A stretch of DNA of 64,000 nt from Sulfuricaulis sp049587675 (GTDB lineage: Bacteria; Pseudomonadota; Gammaproteobacteria; Acidiferrobacterales; Sulfurifustaceae), in contig NZ_JBAVEJ010000048.1 in the NCBI RefSeq assembly GCF_049587675.1, forward strand, positions 1 to 64,000, given 5' to 3'. Shown piece by piece: positions 1 through 8,404 of the stretch. The notes beneath the pieces were generated by a model that ran no database searches, was not told where the DNA came from, and saw nothing but the letters and a program-made list of their open reading frames with translations. The translations under genes were made by a program, and so were the position numbers. The first letter of the stretch is position 1. Each line of letters starts with the position of its first letter.

Positions 1-142
1 GCGATGGCCGGCGCAGGCCTTGGTCAATGGCCGCGCGGCGCGCGGTGCGCAGGCGCGCGACGGTGCCAGCGTCGAGATTTTTCTCGGCGACCTCCAGCGC
101 GCGTTTTGCGGCGTTCAGAAATTTGTCTTCGGTTTCCATCAT
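1..142 (-). CDS. DUF3619-like small protein, N-terminal part only
   Basis: The first 47 codons are present; the gene runs off the left edge. It starts with two adjacent ATG codons (142 or 139) that overlap the TGA of the sigma factor gene, so the two are translationally coupled. The visible protein starts MMETEDKFLNAAKRAL and is helical and charged. Small DUF3619 proteins often follow an ECF sigma factor in proteobacteria and are thought to be membrane-anchored partners of it. That role is inferred from position, because the expected membrane segment would lie outside the window. Confidence 0.55.
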   Translation of the reverse strand, partial: MMETEDKFLNAAKRALEVAEKNLDAGTVARLRTARRAAIDQGLRRPS

Positions 143-771
143 TCCAGATGGTCCTCCAGTTTTTCGCGCAGGGCGTGCACCGCGCGCGAGTAATGCGTTT
201 TGACGCTGCCTTCCGAACACTTCATCGCGCGTGCCGTCTGCGCGATGTCCAGACCCTCCCACACCCGCAGCATGAAAGCCTGCTGCTGCCGCGGAGGCAG
301 TTTGTGTATCGCTGTCTCCAGCACCGCCATCGCCTGTTTATCCCGCAACTGCCCCGGCGGGTCCGGGCTGCGGTTATCGACCATGTTCTGCAGCGGATCG
401 CTGTCATCGTCCTGTTCCGTGCCACCGAACCAGACACGCAGCCGGTTGCGTACTTTGGCGCGCCGGCGCCAGTCGCTGATGCGGCTTTGCAGGATGGTAT
501 GAAACAGCGGCCCCCATTCCTGCTCGCCGCGGTTGGCGTAGCTCCGGACCAGCTGCAGCATCGCGTCCTGCATGACGTCGAGCGCATCGTCGGCATTGCC
601 GAGGGCGAACCGTGCCGTCAGAAACGCGCGTCGCTCGACACCGGCGAGAAATCGATCCAGGGCTTGCGTGGGCTCCAGCGGAGAATCCTCATTAATGTTT
701 TTTCGGCCGGCCACCCTGTCCGTGTCATCATTCTGCCATGACATCAGGCGCCGGCGTTGGACCGCTATCAT
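139..771 (-). CDS. RNA polymerase sigma factor, ECF (sigma-70) family
   Basis: A 210-residue two-domain ECF sigma factor that would direct core RNA polymerase to a small promoter set. Region 2 lies around residues 45-85 (ADDALDVMQDAMLQLVRSY). A linker rich in Asp and Pro follows. Region 4 near residues 165-205 has a clear helix-turn-helix (IAQTARAMKCSEGSVKTHYS). The start at 771 has a GAAGG only 3 bases upstream; an internal ATG at 744 without a good ribosome site is the alternative. The stop overlaps the start of the DUF3619-like gene, which suggests a sigma/regulator operon. Target genes cannot be told from this window. Confidence 0.88.
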   Translation of the reverse strand: MIAVQRRRLMSWQNDDTDRVAGRKNINEDSPLEPTQALDRFLAGVERRAFLTARFALGNADDALDVMQDAMLQLVRSYANRGEQEWGPLFHTILQSRISDWRRRAKVRNRLRVWFGGTEQDDDSDPLQNMVDNRSPDPPGQLRDKQAMAVLETAIHKLPPRQQQAFMLRVWEGLDIAQTARAMKCSEGSVKTHYSRAVHALREKLEDHLE

Positions 772-950
772 CAGCCTTCACCGGCATCCTCACCAGCGCC
801 CGGGCGAAACCGCCCTGCAACTCCTTGTAACAACGCATGATGCCCCCGGAGGTTGACGGGGTGGCGAGGGTCGGTTGGGATTGACCGGTAGGGAATGTTA
901 CATTAGCAACAAAGAAGCGGCTGAGACCGTTCGGTTTGTCGGAGTGTGGG

Positions 951-1136
951 GTGGGCGCGGTGCAGAATTACAACAATGTTCCATATGATTTTCTTGAACA
1001 CGGTGACCGCCGCAAGGCCGAACGCCGGCGGGAGCAGCTTGACCGGCGCGGTATCTTGCGCTGGGACCCACAGATGAAAGATCGCCGCTTGATGCGAGAG
1101 CGACGGGCCGGACTGTCCGGTCCGGGTCGCCGCTAG
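951..1136 (+). CDS. Small basic hypothetical protein
   Basis: A short, Arg-rich protein with repeated D/E-RR pairs (DRRKAERRREQLDRRG, then KDRRLMRERR). I do not recognise the family. The chosen GTG at 951 has GGAG six bases upstream; a TTG at 936 and a GTG at 960 are in frame. The aromatic PYDFLEH near the start and the RR-rich middle suggest a small nucleic-acid- or phosphate-binding protein, but this is speculation. The gene is short and isolated between a sigma factor and an unknown gene, so a spurious reading frame is possible. Confidence 0.45.
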   Translation: MGAVQNYNNVPYDFLEHGDRRKAERRREQLDRRGILRWDPQMKDRRLMRERRAGLSGPGRR

Positions 1137-1144
1137 TACTGGCG

Positions 1145-1666
1145 TCAAACCCGCCAAAAGGCGGTTAACACGCTCTCCGCGGAAGTCGGGAGCGGGAACT
1201 GCTCGCGGCGCATGTTATCCAGCGTGCCGGAGATACGCCCGAAATCCTGATGCAAGTGCCAGTACACCTGCCGTTGCCGGGGATTCACTTCGTAATCGGC
1301 ACAGCGCCAGTAAGCGGTGCTTCCGTGCGCGAGGTAATAATCGAGCTCGCCGCGCCGGCGCAGCCGGTCACGGAAAAGTCCGCTCATGAACAGGGTGTAT
1401 TCCCCGAGATGCCGCAGAATGAAGCGCCCCCGGCCGGGTTTTCCCGCCCCGCCTTGCGCCGTGTGCCAGGTTTCGAGCATGTCCACGATATACTCCAGCG
1501 GCCGGTCGCCGGCGTCCCGCAGCGCGTATAACTGCCGCACCTGGGCGAACCGGGTCAGGATGTCGCTGACGTAATCCACTGTGGCCGGTTCGGTGATGCC
1601 GTGACGGTGAAAGCCATGACCCACCTGGTGGCGGAAGAACTGATAGAGCGAAGGCAGCCGCATCAT
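1145..1666 (-). CDS. Conserved hypothetical protein, about 173 aa
   Basis: An unrecognised soluble protein that is predicted to be mostly helical and rich in aromatic residues and Arg. Segments include YQFFRHQVGHGFHRHG near the N-terminus and YWRCADYEVNPRQRQVYWHLH in the C-terminal third. There is no signal peptide or membrane segment. Translation support is strong: AGGAGG sits 6 bases before two adjacent ATG codons at 1666 and 1663. It is divergent from the coiled-coil lipoprotein at 1858 and shares a 190-base intergenic region with it. No function is proposed. Confidence 0.75.
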   Translation of the reverse strand: MMRLPSLYQFFRHQVGHGFHRHGITEPATVDYVSDILTRFAQVRQLYALRDAGDRPLEYIVDMLETWHTAQGGAGKPGRGRFILRHLGEYTLFMSGLFRDRLRRRGELDYYLAHGSTAYWRCADYEVNPRQRQVYWHLHQDFGRISGTLDNMRREQFPLPTSAESVLTAFWRV

Positions 1667-1857
1667 TAAAACCTCCTGTCACGCTTTGACCGGTTGCAGG
1701 CACGGTAAATTCCGTTACACGCTCGCACCGAAAAGGAGACCGGTTTGCCATGCATTGACTCACCCCCGGCGCCGCGTATCATCAGCTTCGCCGCGCCGCG
1801 GGGTTTTGCGTGGCGGACAGGCCTCTATCAATAATAGTCAATCTATCAGGAGCGTGT

Positions 1858-2151
1858 ATGAAGCGTTACGTGCTGTGGGCCATCCTGGCGGCATTTGTCG
1901 TGGCCGGCCCGGTGGGATGCGGTAAGAAGGAAATCGAAGCACTCAATACCAAAGTGACCCAGCTGGAAAAAGACCTTGCCAGCGCCAAGGAAAGTCTTGC
2001 CGAGAAGAGCAAGGAGGCGGACGAAATGCAGGCCAAGGCCAAGCAGCTGCAGGCCACGGCGGATGCGCACGCGGCGGAAGTCTCCAAGCTCAAGGCCGAG
2101 CGCGACAAGCTCAAGCGCGATCTCGCGGCCGCGAAGAAGAAAAAACGCTAG
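1858..2151 (+). CDS. Small coiled-coil lipoprotein
   Basis: A 97-residue protein. The N-terminus MKRYVLWAILAAFVVAGPVGC is a lipoprotein-type signal with the modified Cys at residue 21; the -3 position is Pro, which is atypical for a lipobox. The rest is an uninterrupted heptad-rich coiled coil (KVTQLEKDLASAKESLAEKS) with a Lys-rich end. It resembles small Lpp-like or OmpA-associated coiled-coil lipoproteins in form only. The ATG at 1858 follows AGGAG at good spacing, so the in-frame GTG 48 bases upstream is unlikely to be used. Confidence 0.7.
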   Translation: MKRYVLWAILAAFVVAGPVGCGKKEIEALNTKVTQLEKDLASAKESLAEKSKEADEMQAKAKQLQATADAHAAEVSKLKAERDKLKRDLAAAKKKKR

Positions 2152-2249
2152 CAGTCCAGCCAACACCGGCGACCCGACCGGGTTGCCGGTGTGATGTTCT
2201 TTACTCATGGAGCGGACCCTGACGGCTGGGGGCGTTACAATCCGCTGTC

Positions 2250-3902
2250 ATGTCCGCCAGTCTGGAAAAAGTCTTCGCCTACCACGACGCCACCAAGCAT
2301 CACTTCAATGCCTATGCACCCGGCCCGGGTTTTCTTGACTGGGCAACGCAGCCCGATCCGTTCCGGCGCTATGCCGGTTGCGAAGTAGTCCCGCTCGACA
2401 AATTTCCACGCGCCGATGGTCCGGCTTATGCGCGTGCATTGATCGAAGACCGCGTTGAACCGGCGACGCTCACTCGCGAAACCGTCTCGCGTCTGCTTTT
2501 CGACAGCCTGGCCTTGTCCGCCTGGAAACAGGCGGACCAAAGCCGCTGGGCGCTGCGCGTCAATCCCTCGAGCGGCAATCTGCATCCGACCGAAGCCTGC
2601 TTGATCAGCGGCCCGGTTTCGGGTCTGCTCGATACGCCCGTGGTCTGCCATTATGCGCCACGGATTCACGCACTCGAGGTGCGCACTCGTTTTGCGCTCG
2701 ATATATGGCGCGATCTGGTTACCGATCTTCCGCCCCAATCCTTGATCGTCGGCTTGTCATCCATCTACTGGCGCGAGGCGTGGAAATACGGCAGCCGTGC
2801 GTTTCGCTACTGCCAACACGACACCGGTCACGCGATTGCCGCGCTCGGTTTTGCCGCGGCCGCGCTTGGGTGGAAGGCAACGCTGCTGGATGATTTGGGC
2901 GATGAGGCCATCGCCGCGCTCCTCGGTTTGTCGCGCGAGCATGGGCCCGAAGCCGAACGGCCGGAGTGTTTGCTCGCCGTGTATCCACAGACCCCTGCTT
3001 GCCTTGCGCGCACGCTCCCGCGTGCGGCGATTCAAGCTGTTGAGCAAGGCGAATGGAGCGGCTCGCCGAATATCCTGAGCCCCGATCATCGTTCCTGGCC
3101 GATCATCGATGAAGTGGATGCGGCAACCCGCAAGGCCGGTGGCGTTGCACCTTATCATGCCGCGACGTCAGTGCAATGGATAGAGCCGGATTCCGCTGAT
3201 GCCTCGGTGCTGCTACGGCATCTGGTGCACCGTCGCCGCAGCGCTGTGGCGATGGATGGAAAGACGGATGTTTCACGCGCGGCGTTCTTATCGATGTTGC
3301 AACGCTGTCTGCCCGACACACGCCGGTTTCCCTTCAACGCGCTCCCTTGGCCGTCCACAGTGCATTTGCTGCTGTTCGTGCACCGCGTGCAGAATGTCCC
3401 GCCTGGACTTTATCTTCTGATACGCGACCCCGCCAAGAAGAAAGAAATGCAGGAGGCGTTCGCTCGTGAATTTGACTGGACCGGGCTGGAGGGATGTCCC
3501 GAAACTTTACCTATATATGCGTTGACGGCCGGCGACTGCCGCAAACTAGCCGAGTGCGTAAGCTGTCACCAGGAGATCGCCGCCGACGGCGCGTTCGCTG
3601 TGGCGATGCTGGCCGAGTTCGAGCAGCCGCTCCGGGCCCACGGCCCGTGGTTTTATCGCAGGCTTTACTGGGAATGTGGTGTTATCGGGCAGCTGCTTTA
3701 TCTGGAGGCCGAGGCACACGGCATCCAGGCCACCGGGATTGGATGCTACTTCGACGACCCGGTGCATGAGGTGCTCGGCCTCCGGGACCGGCGCTACCAG
3801 AGCCTTTATCACTTCACGCTGGGAGCAGGCGTGCCGGATACGCGTCTGACAACCCTTCCGGCTTATGTGGAGACAGGCCAGTCACCGAGCGAACATACTT
3901 GA
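2250..3902 (+). CDS. SagB/ThcOx-type dehydrogenase, two nitroreductase-like domains
   Basis: A 550-residue protein of the SagB/ThcOx flavin-oxidoreductase family. The N-terminal half has the family signature WALRVNPSSGNLHPTEA (about residues 105-120), the FMN-site region with Ser and Asn. A second, more divergent nitroreductase-like half follows (about 330-540), with GIQATGIGCYFDDPVHEVLGL near the end. Family members act in azoline oxidation of RiPP peptides or in other redox steps. No cyclodehydratase, precursor peptide or transporter gene is adjacent, so a RiPP role is not supported here. The next gene, lon, starts 31 bases downstream of the stop. There is no signal peptide. Confidence 0.85.
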   Translation: MSASLEKVFAYHDATKHHFNAYAPGPGFLDWATQPDPFRRYAGCEVVPLDKFPRADGPAYARALIEDRVEPATLTRETVSRLLFDSLALSAWKQADQSRWALRVNPSSGNLHPTEACLISGPVSGLLDTPVVCHYAPRIHALEVRTRFALDIWRDLVTDLPPQSLIVGLSSIYWREAWKYGSRAFRYCQHDTGHAIAALGFAAAALGWKATLLDDLGDEAIAALLGLSREHGPEAERPECLLAVYPQTPACLARTLPRAAIQAVEQGEWSGSPNILSPDHRSWPIIDEVDAATRKAGGVAPYHAATSVQWIEPDSADASVLLRHLVHRRRSAVAMDGKTDVSRAAFLSMLQRCLPDTRRFPFNALPWPSTVHLLLFVHRVQNVPPGLYLLIRDPAKKKEMQEAFAREFDWTGLEGCPETLPIYALTAGDCRKLAECVSCHQEIAADGAFAVAMLAEFEQPLRAHGPWFYRRLYWECGVIGQLLYLEAEAHGIQATGIGCYFDDPVHEVLGLRDRRYQSLYHFTLGAGVPDTRLTTLPAYVETGQSPSEHT

Positions 3903-3933
3903 ATCGGCGTTTTCCGGCCCCACTGAGGAAACC

Positions 3934-6357
3934 ATGCCGAGCCAAGAAGAACCACTAAAAATGGATGCCGAAAACGTAACCGAAAACCCCGCCGCCATGG
4001 AAACCGAAGGTGGCAAACTGGCGCGCCCGTCCGACGTGCTGCCGGGTCTGCTGCACATTCTCCCCGTCGCCAACCGCCCGTTCTTCCCCGCACAGATGGT
4101 GCCGCTCGTGGTGGATCGTGAACCGTGGCAGCGTACGCTGGAAGCGGCGGTCGAAGCCGGGCACCAGTATGTCGGCCTGGTGCTGATTCGCGGTGACGAT
4201 CCGCAAACCGCCGGACCCGATGATTTCTACACCATGGGCACCGCCAGCCGCATTCACAAGGTGGTGCAGATGGATGACAAGCTGCAAATCTTCGTTGAAG
4301 GCATGCAGCGTTTCCGCATCGACTCGTGGGTGTCGCGTGAACGGCCGTTCGCGGTGCGCGCGCAGTATTTCCCCGAGACCAGCTACAAGGACATGCCGGA
4401 GATCAAGGCATACACGGTGGCGGTCATCAACACCATCAAGGAGCTGTTGCCGCTCAATCCGCTTTACGGCGAAGAACTCAAATACTTCTTGAACCGCTTC
4501 GGGCCGGACGACCCGGCGCGGCTGGCGGATTTCGCCGCGAGCCTCACGACCTCCGACAAGCAGGAACTGCAGGAGGTTCTGGAGAAAACCCATATCCGCG
4601 AGCGCATGGAAAAGGTTTTGGTGCTGCTCAAGAAAGAAGTCGAGGTGGCCAAGGCGCAGATGCAGATCCACAAGAACGTGGAAGAAAGCATGGAGAAGCG
4701 CCAGCGCGAGTTCCTGTTGCGCGAGCAGATGAAGGCAATCCAGAAGGAACTGGGCATCGCCAAGGATGACCGCACCGCCGAGCTCGACAAGTTCCGTACG
4801 CGTCTCAAGGACCTTACGTTGCCTGAGGAAGCGCAGAAGCGCATCGACGAAGAAATGGAAAAAATCTCGGTACTCGAGGTCGGCTCGGCGGAGTACGGCG
4901 TGACGCGCAATTATCTCGACTGGTTGACGCAACTGCCGTGGGGAAAATATTCGAAAGACAAGCTCGATCTCAAGCACGCGCGCAAAATCCTCGACCGCGA
5001 CCATGATGGACTGGCGGACGTAAAGGACCGCATCATCGAGTTTCTCGCCGTGGGCGCCATGAAGGGCGAAATTGCCGGCTCCATCCTGTTGCTCGTCGGC
5101 CCGCCCGGCGTTGGCAAGACTTCCATCGGCCGCTCCATCGCGACCGCGCTGGGACGCAAGTTCTATCGCTTCTCGCTCGGCGGCATGCGCGACGAGGCCG
5201 AGATCAAGGGCCATCGCCGAACCTACATCGGCGCCATGCCGGGCAAGTTCGTGCAGGCGATCAAGGACGTGGGCGTGGCCAATCCGGTGATCATGCTGGA
5301 TGAGATCGACAAGATCGGGGCGTCTTACCAGGGTGACCCGGCGTCGGCGCTGCTGGAAGTGCTCGACCCGGAGCAGAACGTGGATTTTCTCGACCATTAT
5401 CTGGACGTGCGCTTCGATCTCTCCAAGGTGCTGTTCGTTTCCACCGCCAACCAGCTCGACACCATTCCGGCGGCGCTGCTGGACCGCATGGAAATCATCC
5501 GGCTTTCCGGTTACATCACGAGCGAGAAGCTAGCGATCGCGCAGCATCATTTGCTGCCGCGCCAGATCGAGAAGGCGGGCCTGAAATCCGGCCAGCTCAA
5601 AATTGAAACCGACGCTGTGCGCGAAGTTATCGAGCTTTATGCGCGCGAGGCCGGCGTGCGCAATCTGGAAAAACGTCTCGGTCAGATCGCGCGCAAGAGC
5701 GTGGTGAAGATTCTGAACGGCACCAAAACGCCGATTCGCGTGGGCGTAAAAGATCTCGAGGAATACCTGGGTAAGCCGGTATTCCGCCCGGAAAAGCCGC
5801 AAATCGGCGTGGGCGTGGTCACGGGACTGGCGTGGACACCGATGGGTGGGGCAACCCTCGATGTCGAGGCTACGCGCGTGCATCAGGCCACGCGCGGCTT
5901 CAAACTAACCGGCCAGTTGGGAGACGTCATGAAGGAATCGGCCGAGATCGCCTACAGCTACATTTCGTCGCACTGCAAGGACTACGGCGCGAAAGCGGAT
6001 TATTTCGAGAAGGCCTTCGTGCATCTGCATGTGCCGGCCGGGGCGACGCCGAAGGACGGCCCGAGCGCCGGCGTCACCATGGCGACGGCGTTGCTGTCGC
6101 TCGCGCGCGACCGGAAAATCGCGCGGCCGCTGGCCATGACCGGCGAGATAACGCTCACCGGGCAGGTGTTGCCGGTGGGCGGCATCCGTGAGAAGGTGAT
6201 CGCCGCGCGCCGCGTGAAGATTAACGAGCTGATCCTGCCTGAGGCGAATCGCGGCGATTTCGAAGACCTGCCGGCGCATATCCGCAAAGGCATCAAGACG
6301 CATTTCGCGAGTCATTATCAGGACGTGGCGCGGATTGTTTTTCCGAAAAAGAAATGA
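3934..6357 (+). CDS. ATP-dependent Lon protease, AsrA-type
   Basis: An 807-residue AAA+ Lon protease. The LON substrate domain begins with LHILPVANRPFFPAQMVPL. That wording is closer to the second Lon of gammaproteobacteria (AsrA of Pseudomonas) than to canonical Lon. Walker A GPPGVGKT lies at about 389-396 and Walker B VIMLDEID near 452. The catalytic dyad is Ser711 (DGPSAGVT) and Lys754 (GIREKVIAARR), with the 43-residue spacing usual for Lon. The ATG at 3934 is preceded by GAGGAA. AsrA-type Lon is linked to heat and aminoglycoside stress in Pseudomonas; that role here is inference. Confidence 0.93.
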   Translation: MPSQEEPLKMDAENVTENPAAMETEGGKLARPSDVLPGLLHILPVANRPFFPAQMVPLVVDREPWQRTLEAAVEAGHQYVGLVLIRGDDPQTAGPDDFYTMGTASRIHKVVQMDDKLQIFVEGMQRFRIDSWVSRERPFAVRAQYFPETSYKDMPEIKAYTVAVINTIKELLPLNPLYGEELKYFLNRFGPDDPARLADFAASLTTSDKQELQEVLEKTHIRERMEKVLVLLKKEVEVAKAQMQIHKNVEESMEKRQREFLLREQMKAIQKELGIAKDDRTAELDKFRTRLKDLTLPEEAQKRIDEEMEKISVLEVGSAEYGVTRNYLDWLTQLPWGKYSKDKLDLKHARKILDRDHDGLADVKDRIIEFLAVGAMKGEIAGSILLLVGPPGVGKTSIGRSIATALGRKFYRFSLGGMRDEAEIKGHRRTYIGAMPGKFVQAIKDVGVANPVIMLDEIDKIGASYQGDPASALLEVLDPEQNVDFLDHYLDVRFDLSKVLFVSTANQLDTIPAALLDRMEIIRLSGYITSEKLAIAQHHLLPRQIEKAGLKSGQLKIETDAVREVIELYAREAGVRNLEKRLGQIARKSVVKILNGTKTPIRVGVKDLEEYLGKPVFRPEKPQIGVGVVTGLAWTPMGGATLDVEATRVHQATRGFKLTGQLGDVMKESAEIAYSYISSHCKDYGAKADYFEKAFVHLHVPAGATPKDGPSAGVTMATALLSLARDRKIARPLAMTGEITLTGQVLPVGGIREKVIAARRVKINELILPEANRGDFEDLPAHIRKGIKTHFASHYQDVARIVFPKKK

Positions 6358-6371
6358 CAGCGAGGTCAGCC

Positions 6372-6650
6372 GTGGGCAGTTTTGTCGGTTTCAAGTGCAA
6401 ATTCTGCCAGTACGAGGAACCGAGCATTGGCATCGGCCGCGGCAAGAACGAGTTCCCGTTTCTCGGGCTGTACCGCTGCCATCACTGCAACACGATCGGA
6501 AGCGCCTGGATCTACGAAAACAAGATTCCGTGCTGCAGTCAGTGTTACGACGATGCGCTCACCATGCTGCCCGATGACACTCGCCGCGTGAACTGTCCCA
6601 AGTGCGGTGAGCCCGGAGTAATTACTGCAATGGAAGGAAACTGGGAGTGA
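6372..6650 (+). CDS. Small protein with four CxxC zinc-ribbon motifs
   Basis: A protein of about 92 residues with four paired cysteines: CKFC, CHHC, CSQC and CPKC. This fits two zinc ribbons or rubredoxin-like knuckles. The GTG start at 6372 has GAGG six bases upstream. An in-frame ATG at 6354 overlaps the lon stop (ATGA) and is the alternative, and either way the gene is coupled to lon. The middle contains GRGKNEFPFLGLYRCHHC. I do not recognise a named family. Its tight link to an AsrA-type Lon suggests a possible adaptor or redox/heat sensor, which is inference only. Confidence 0.75.
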   Translation: MGSFVGFKCKFCQYEEPSIGIGRGKNEFPFLGLYRCHHCNTIGSAWIYENKIPCCSQCYDDALTMLPDDTRRVNCPKCGEPGVITAMEGNWE

Positions 6651-6653
6651 TAC

Positions 6654-6968
6654 TCAGCCGAGATTAACTTCTTCATCCGACTGCTCGCGAATAAATCGCG
6701 ACAGCTCGTGCATCAGTTCCCCGTCACCCTGATCGTTGATCCACTGGCCGTCAACGAAGCCGTAGTGGTAGCCGCCGGATTTGGCGGCGACCCAGATCTG
6801 TCTGGCCGCACCCTGCTTGTTGATGATGATCTTCGTGCCATTGGCGAATTCGAGCGTCAGGATACCGCCGGCCGCCTCGAAATCGATGTCGGCGCCGCTT
6901 TCCTCGATCCCCTGTTCGATGGTCAGCAGGGTGTCGGTGGCTTTTTTGTCAAATTCCGATTCGTTCAT
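6654..6968 (-). CDS. cyaY: Iron donor protein CyaY (frataxin homologue)
   Basis: A 104-residue frataxin. The acidic first helix (MNESEFDKKATDTLLTIEQGIEES) binds iron in the family. The beta-sheet portion has the expected TLEFANGTKIIINKQ and RQIWVAAKSGGYHY segments, with conserved Trp, Gly and Tyr. CyaY binds IscS and iron and tunes iron-sulfur cluster assembly in the cytoplasm. It lies 3 bases from the end of the convergent zinc-ribbon gene and is divergent from the dehydrogenase-like gene at 7055. cyaY next to lptM/lysA/dapF/xerC is a typical gammaproteobacterial arrangement. Confidence 0.96.
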   Translation of the reverse strand: MNESEFDKKATDTLLTIEQGIEESGADIDFEAAGGILTLEFANGTKIIINKQGAARQIWVAAKSGGYHYGFVDGQWINDQGDGELMHELSRFIREQSDEEVNLG

Positions 6969-7054
6969 GGGGTCAGGCCGGGATTGATTCCGAACTGCAT
7001 GTTAACGGAGGAGGGTACGGCTGAACAGGCCATCTGATATGATCGCCGCCAATC

Positions 7055-8140
7055 ATGGGAAAGCGAATTCTGGTTCTGGGAGGACAGGGCGTACTCGGCC
7101 GGCGCATCAGCCGGGCGGTCACTGCGATACCGTCGGCCGAGTGCATCATCGGCGGCCTCCGTCCGCCAAAAGACACACAGTTCTCGGGCGCCAATGTCAG
7201 CTGTCTGGTGGTCAACGCCAACGACCCCGCGAGCCTGCGGCGCGCGCTCGACGGCGTGTTCGCGGTGGTCAATGCCGTGGGGCCGTTTCAGGGGCGCGAC
7301 TATACCGTCGCCGAAACCTGCGCCGGCATGGGTGTCCACTACGTGGATCTCGCCGATGGCCGCGCCTATGTCGAGGGTATCACCCGCCTGCAGCGTCGCG
7401 CGCAGCAGAAGGAATGTCTCATCGTCAGTGGCGCGAGTTCTGTGCCCGCGGTGTCGACGGCGTTGGCCGATATGCTCGTCCCCGAATTCGACCACATTAA
7501 TGAAATCCACGTCAGCTTTTCACCCGGCAACAAAAATCCGCTCGGCGTGGCTACTCTGCGCGCGATACTCAGCTATACCGGCGTAGCCCTGCGCGTGAAG
7601 GATCAGGGCCGCTGGCGTTATGCCTTTGGCTGGAGCGAGTCGAAGGCGGTGCGATTCCCCAGACCGGTCGGGAAGCGGCGCGTGTACTTGTGCGATGTGC
7701 CGGACCTCGACATTTTTCCCGCGCGTTATGGCGCACAAACGGTGACTTTCCGCGCCGGGCTCGAACTGGCCCTGTTCAATTACGGCCTCGCGATTCTCGG
7801 CCGGATGCGGCGCTGGAACTGGATAAAGAATCTTTCGAACTGGGCGCCCGGGTTGGCCGCGACCGGACATTTGTTCCGCAGCTTCGGCGGCGTGGCCGGC
7901 GGCCTGCAGGTGCAGGTATGCGGCCGCAAGCAAGGCCAGGATATCGAGCATACGGCGTCCTTGATCGCGCGCGATGCCAACGGCCCGGCAATCGAGTGCA
8001 GTCCGGCCGTGGCGCTGATCCGCAAATGGGTCGAACGCGGCGTATCAGAGACCGGCGCCATGCCCTGTGTTGGCCTGCTGACTTGGGATGAGATCAGGGC
8101 CGAGCTGGTCAATCACGACATTACGCTTGTGAGAGTCTAG
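7055..8140 (+). CDS. Saccharopine dehydrogenase-like NAD(P)-binding protein
   Basis: A 361-residue protein starting with a Rossmann fold: RILVLGGQGVLGRRIS carries the GxGxxG-type loop at residues 9-15. Typical saccharopine dehydrogenase-like features follow: AVVNAVGPFQGRDYTVAETCA, VHYVDLADG and LIVSGASSVPAVSTALAD. The C-terminal half (ALELALFNYGLAILGRMRRW) is hydrophobic and could touch the membrane. Such proteins are short-chain saccharopine dehydrogenase-like oxidoreductases of mostly unknown substrate. The lysA and dapF genes nearby invite a lysine link, but these proteins are usually not lysine-pathway enzymes, so I leave the substrate open. Confidence 0.8.
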   Translation: MGKRILVLGGQGVLGRRISRAVTAIPSAECIIGGLRPPKDTQFSGANVSCLVVNANDPASLRRALDGVFAVVNAVGPFQGRDYTVAETCAGMGVHYVDLADGRAYVEGITRLQRRAQQKECLIVSGASSVPAVSTALADMLVPEFDHINEIHVSFSPGNKNPLGVATLRAILSYTGVALRVKDQGRWRYAFGWSESKAVRFPRPVGKRRVYLCDVPDLDIFPARYGAQTVTFRAGLELALFNYGLAILGRMRRWNWIKNLSNWAPGLAATGHLFRSFGGVAGGLQVQVCGRKQGQDIEHTASLIARDANGPAIECSPAVALIRKWVERGVSETGAMPCVGLLTWDEIRAELVNHDITLVRV

Positions 8141-8191
8141 CCGCCGCGCTGCCACTGGATGTGGTGCAAACAGGCAAGGTAAGCTTACGCC

Positions 8192-8389
8192 ATGAACTTC
8201 CCTCTGTGTCATTTTCCGTCAGTTGGTTGCAGACGTCTGTTGTTGCTGGCGGGTATTGCGTTGACCTTGTCGCTGTTTGCCGCTTGCGGCAAGAAGGGAC
8301 CTTTGTATCTGCCGGATGACGCCGCCAGTGCGTCCGGGAAGACCGGCGGGCAGGTGATCACGCCCGCGCCAGTTCAACCGCCGAAATAA
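8192..8389 (+). CDS. lptM: LPS translocon maturation chaperone LptM (YifL-type lipoprotein)
   Basis: A 65-residue lipoprotein. The hydrophobic signal LLLLAGIALTLSLFAAC ends in a lipobox (LFAAC). It is followed by the signature CGKKGPLYLPDD, which is diagnostic of LptM/YifL, and a short Pro-rich tail. In E. coli LptM assists disulfide isomerisation and assembly of LptD/LptE in the outer membrane. It sits 15 bases before lysA, as in many gammaproteobacteria. Upstream in-frame residues (MNFPLCHFPSVGC) form a rather long n-region. A later start is not obvious. Confidence 0.9.
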   Translation: MNFPLCHFPSVGCRRLLLLAGIALTLSLFAACGKKGPLYLPDDAASASGKTGGQVITPAPVQPPK

Positions 8390-8404
8390 TTACACCGCTC
8401 CATC

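Noticed and set aside
3898..3924. CTTGAA-N14-CCCCACT before lon, resembling a sigma-32 promoter
   Set aside because: The predicted RNA start would lie within a few bases of the ATG at 3934 and would exclude the GAGGAA ribosome site. The -10 also has CCCCAC, not CCCCAT. Probably coincidence.
3955..5397. Minus-strand frame of 480 codons
   Set aside because: Antisense shadow of lon with a biased His/Arg/Leu composition.
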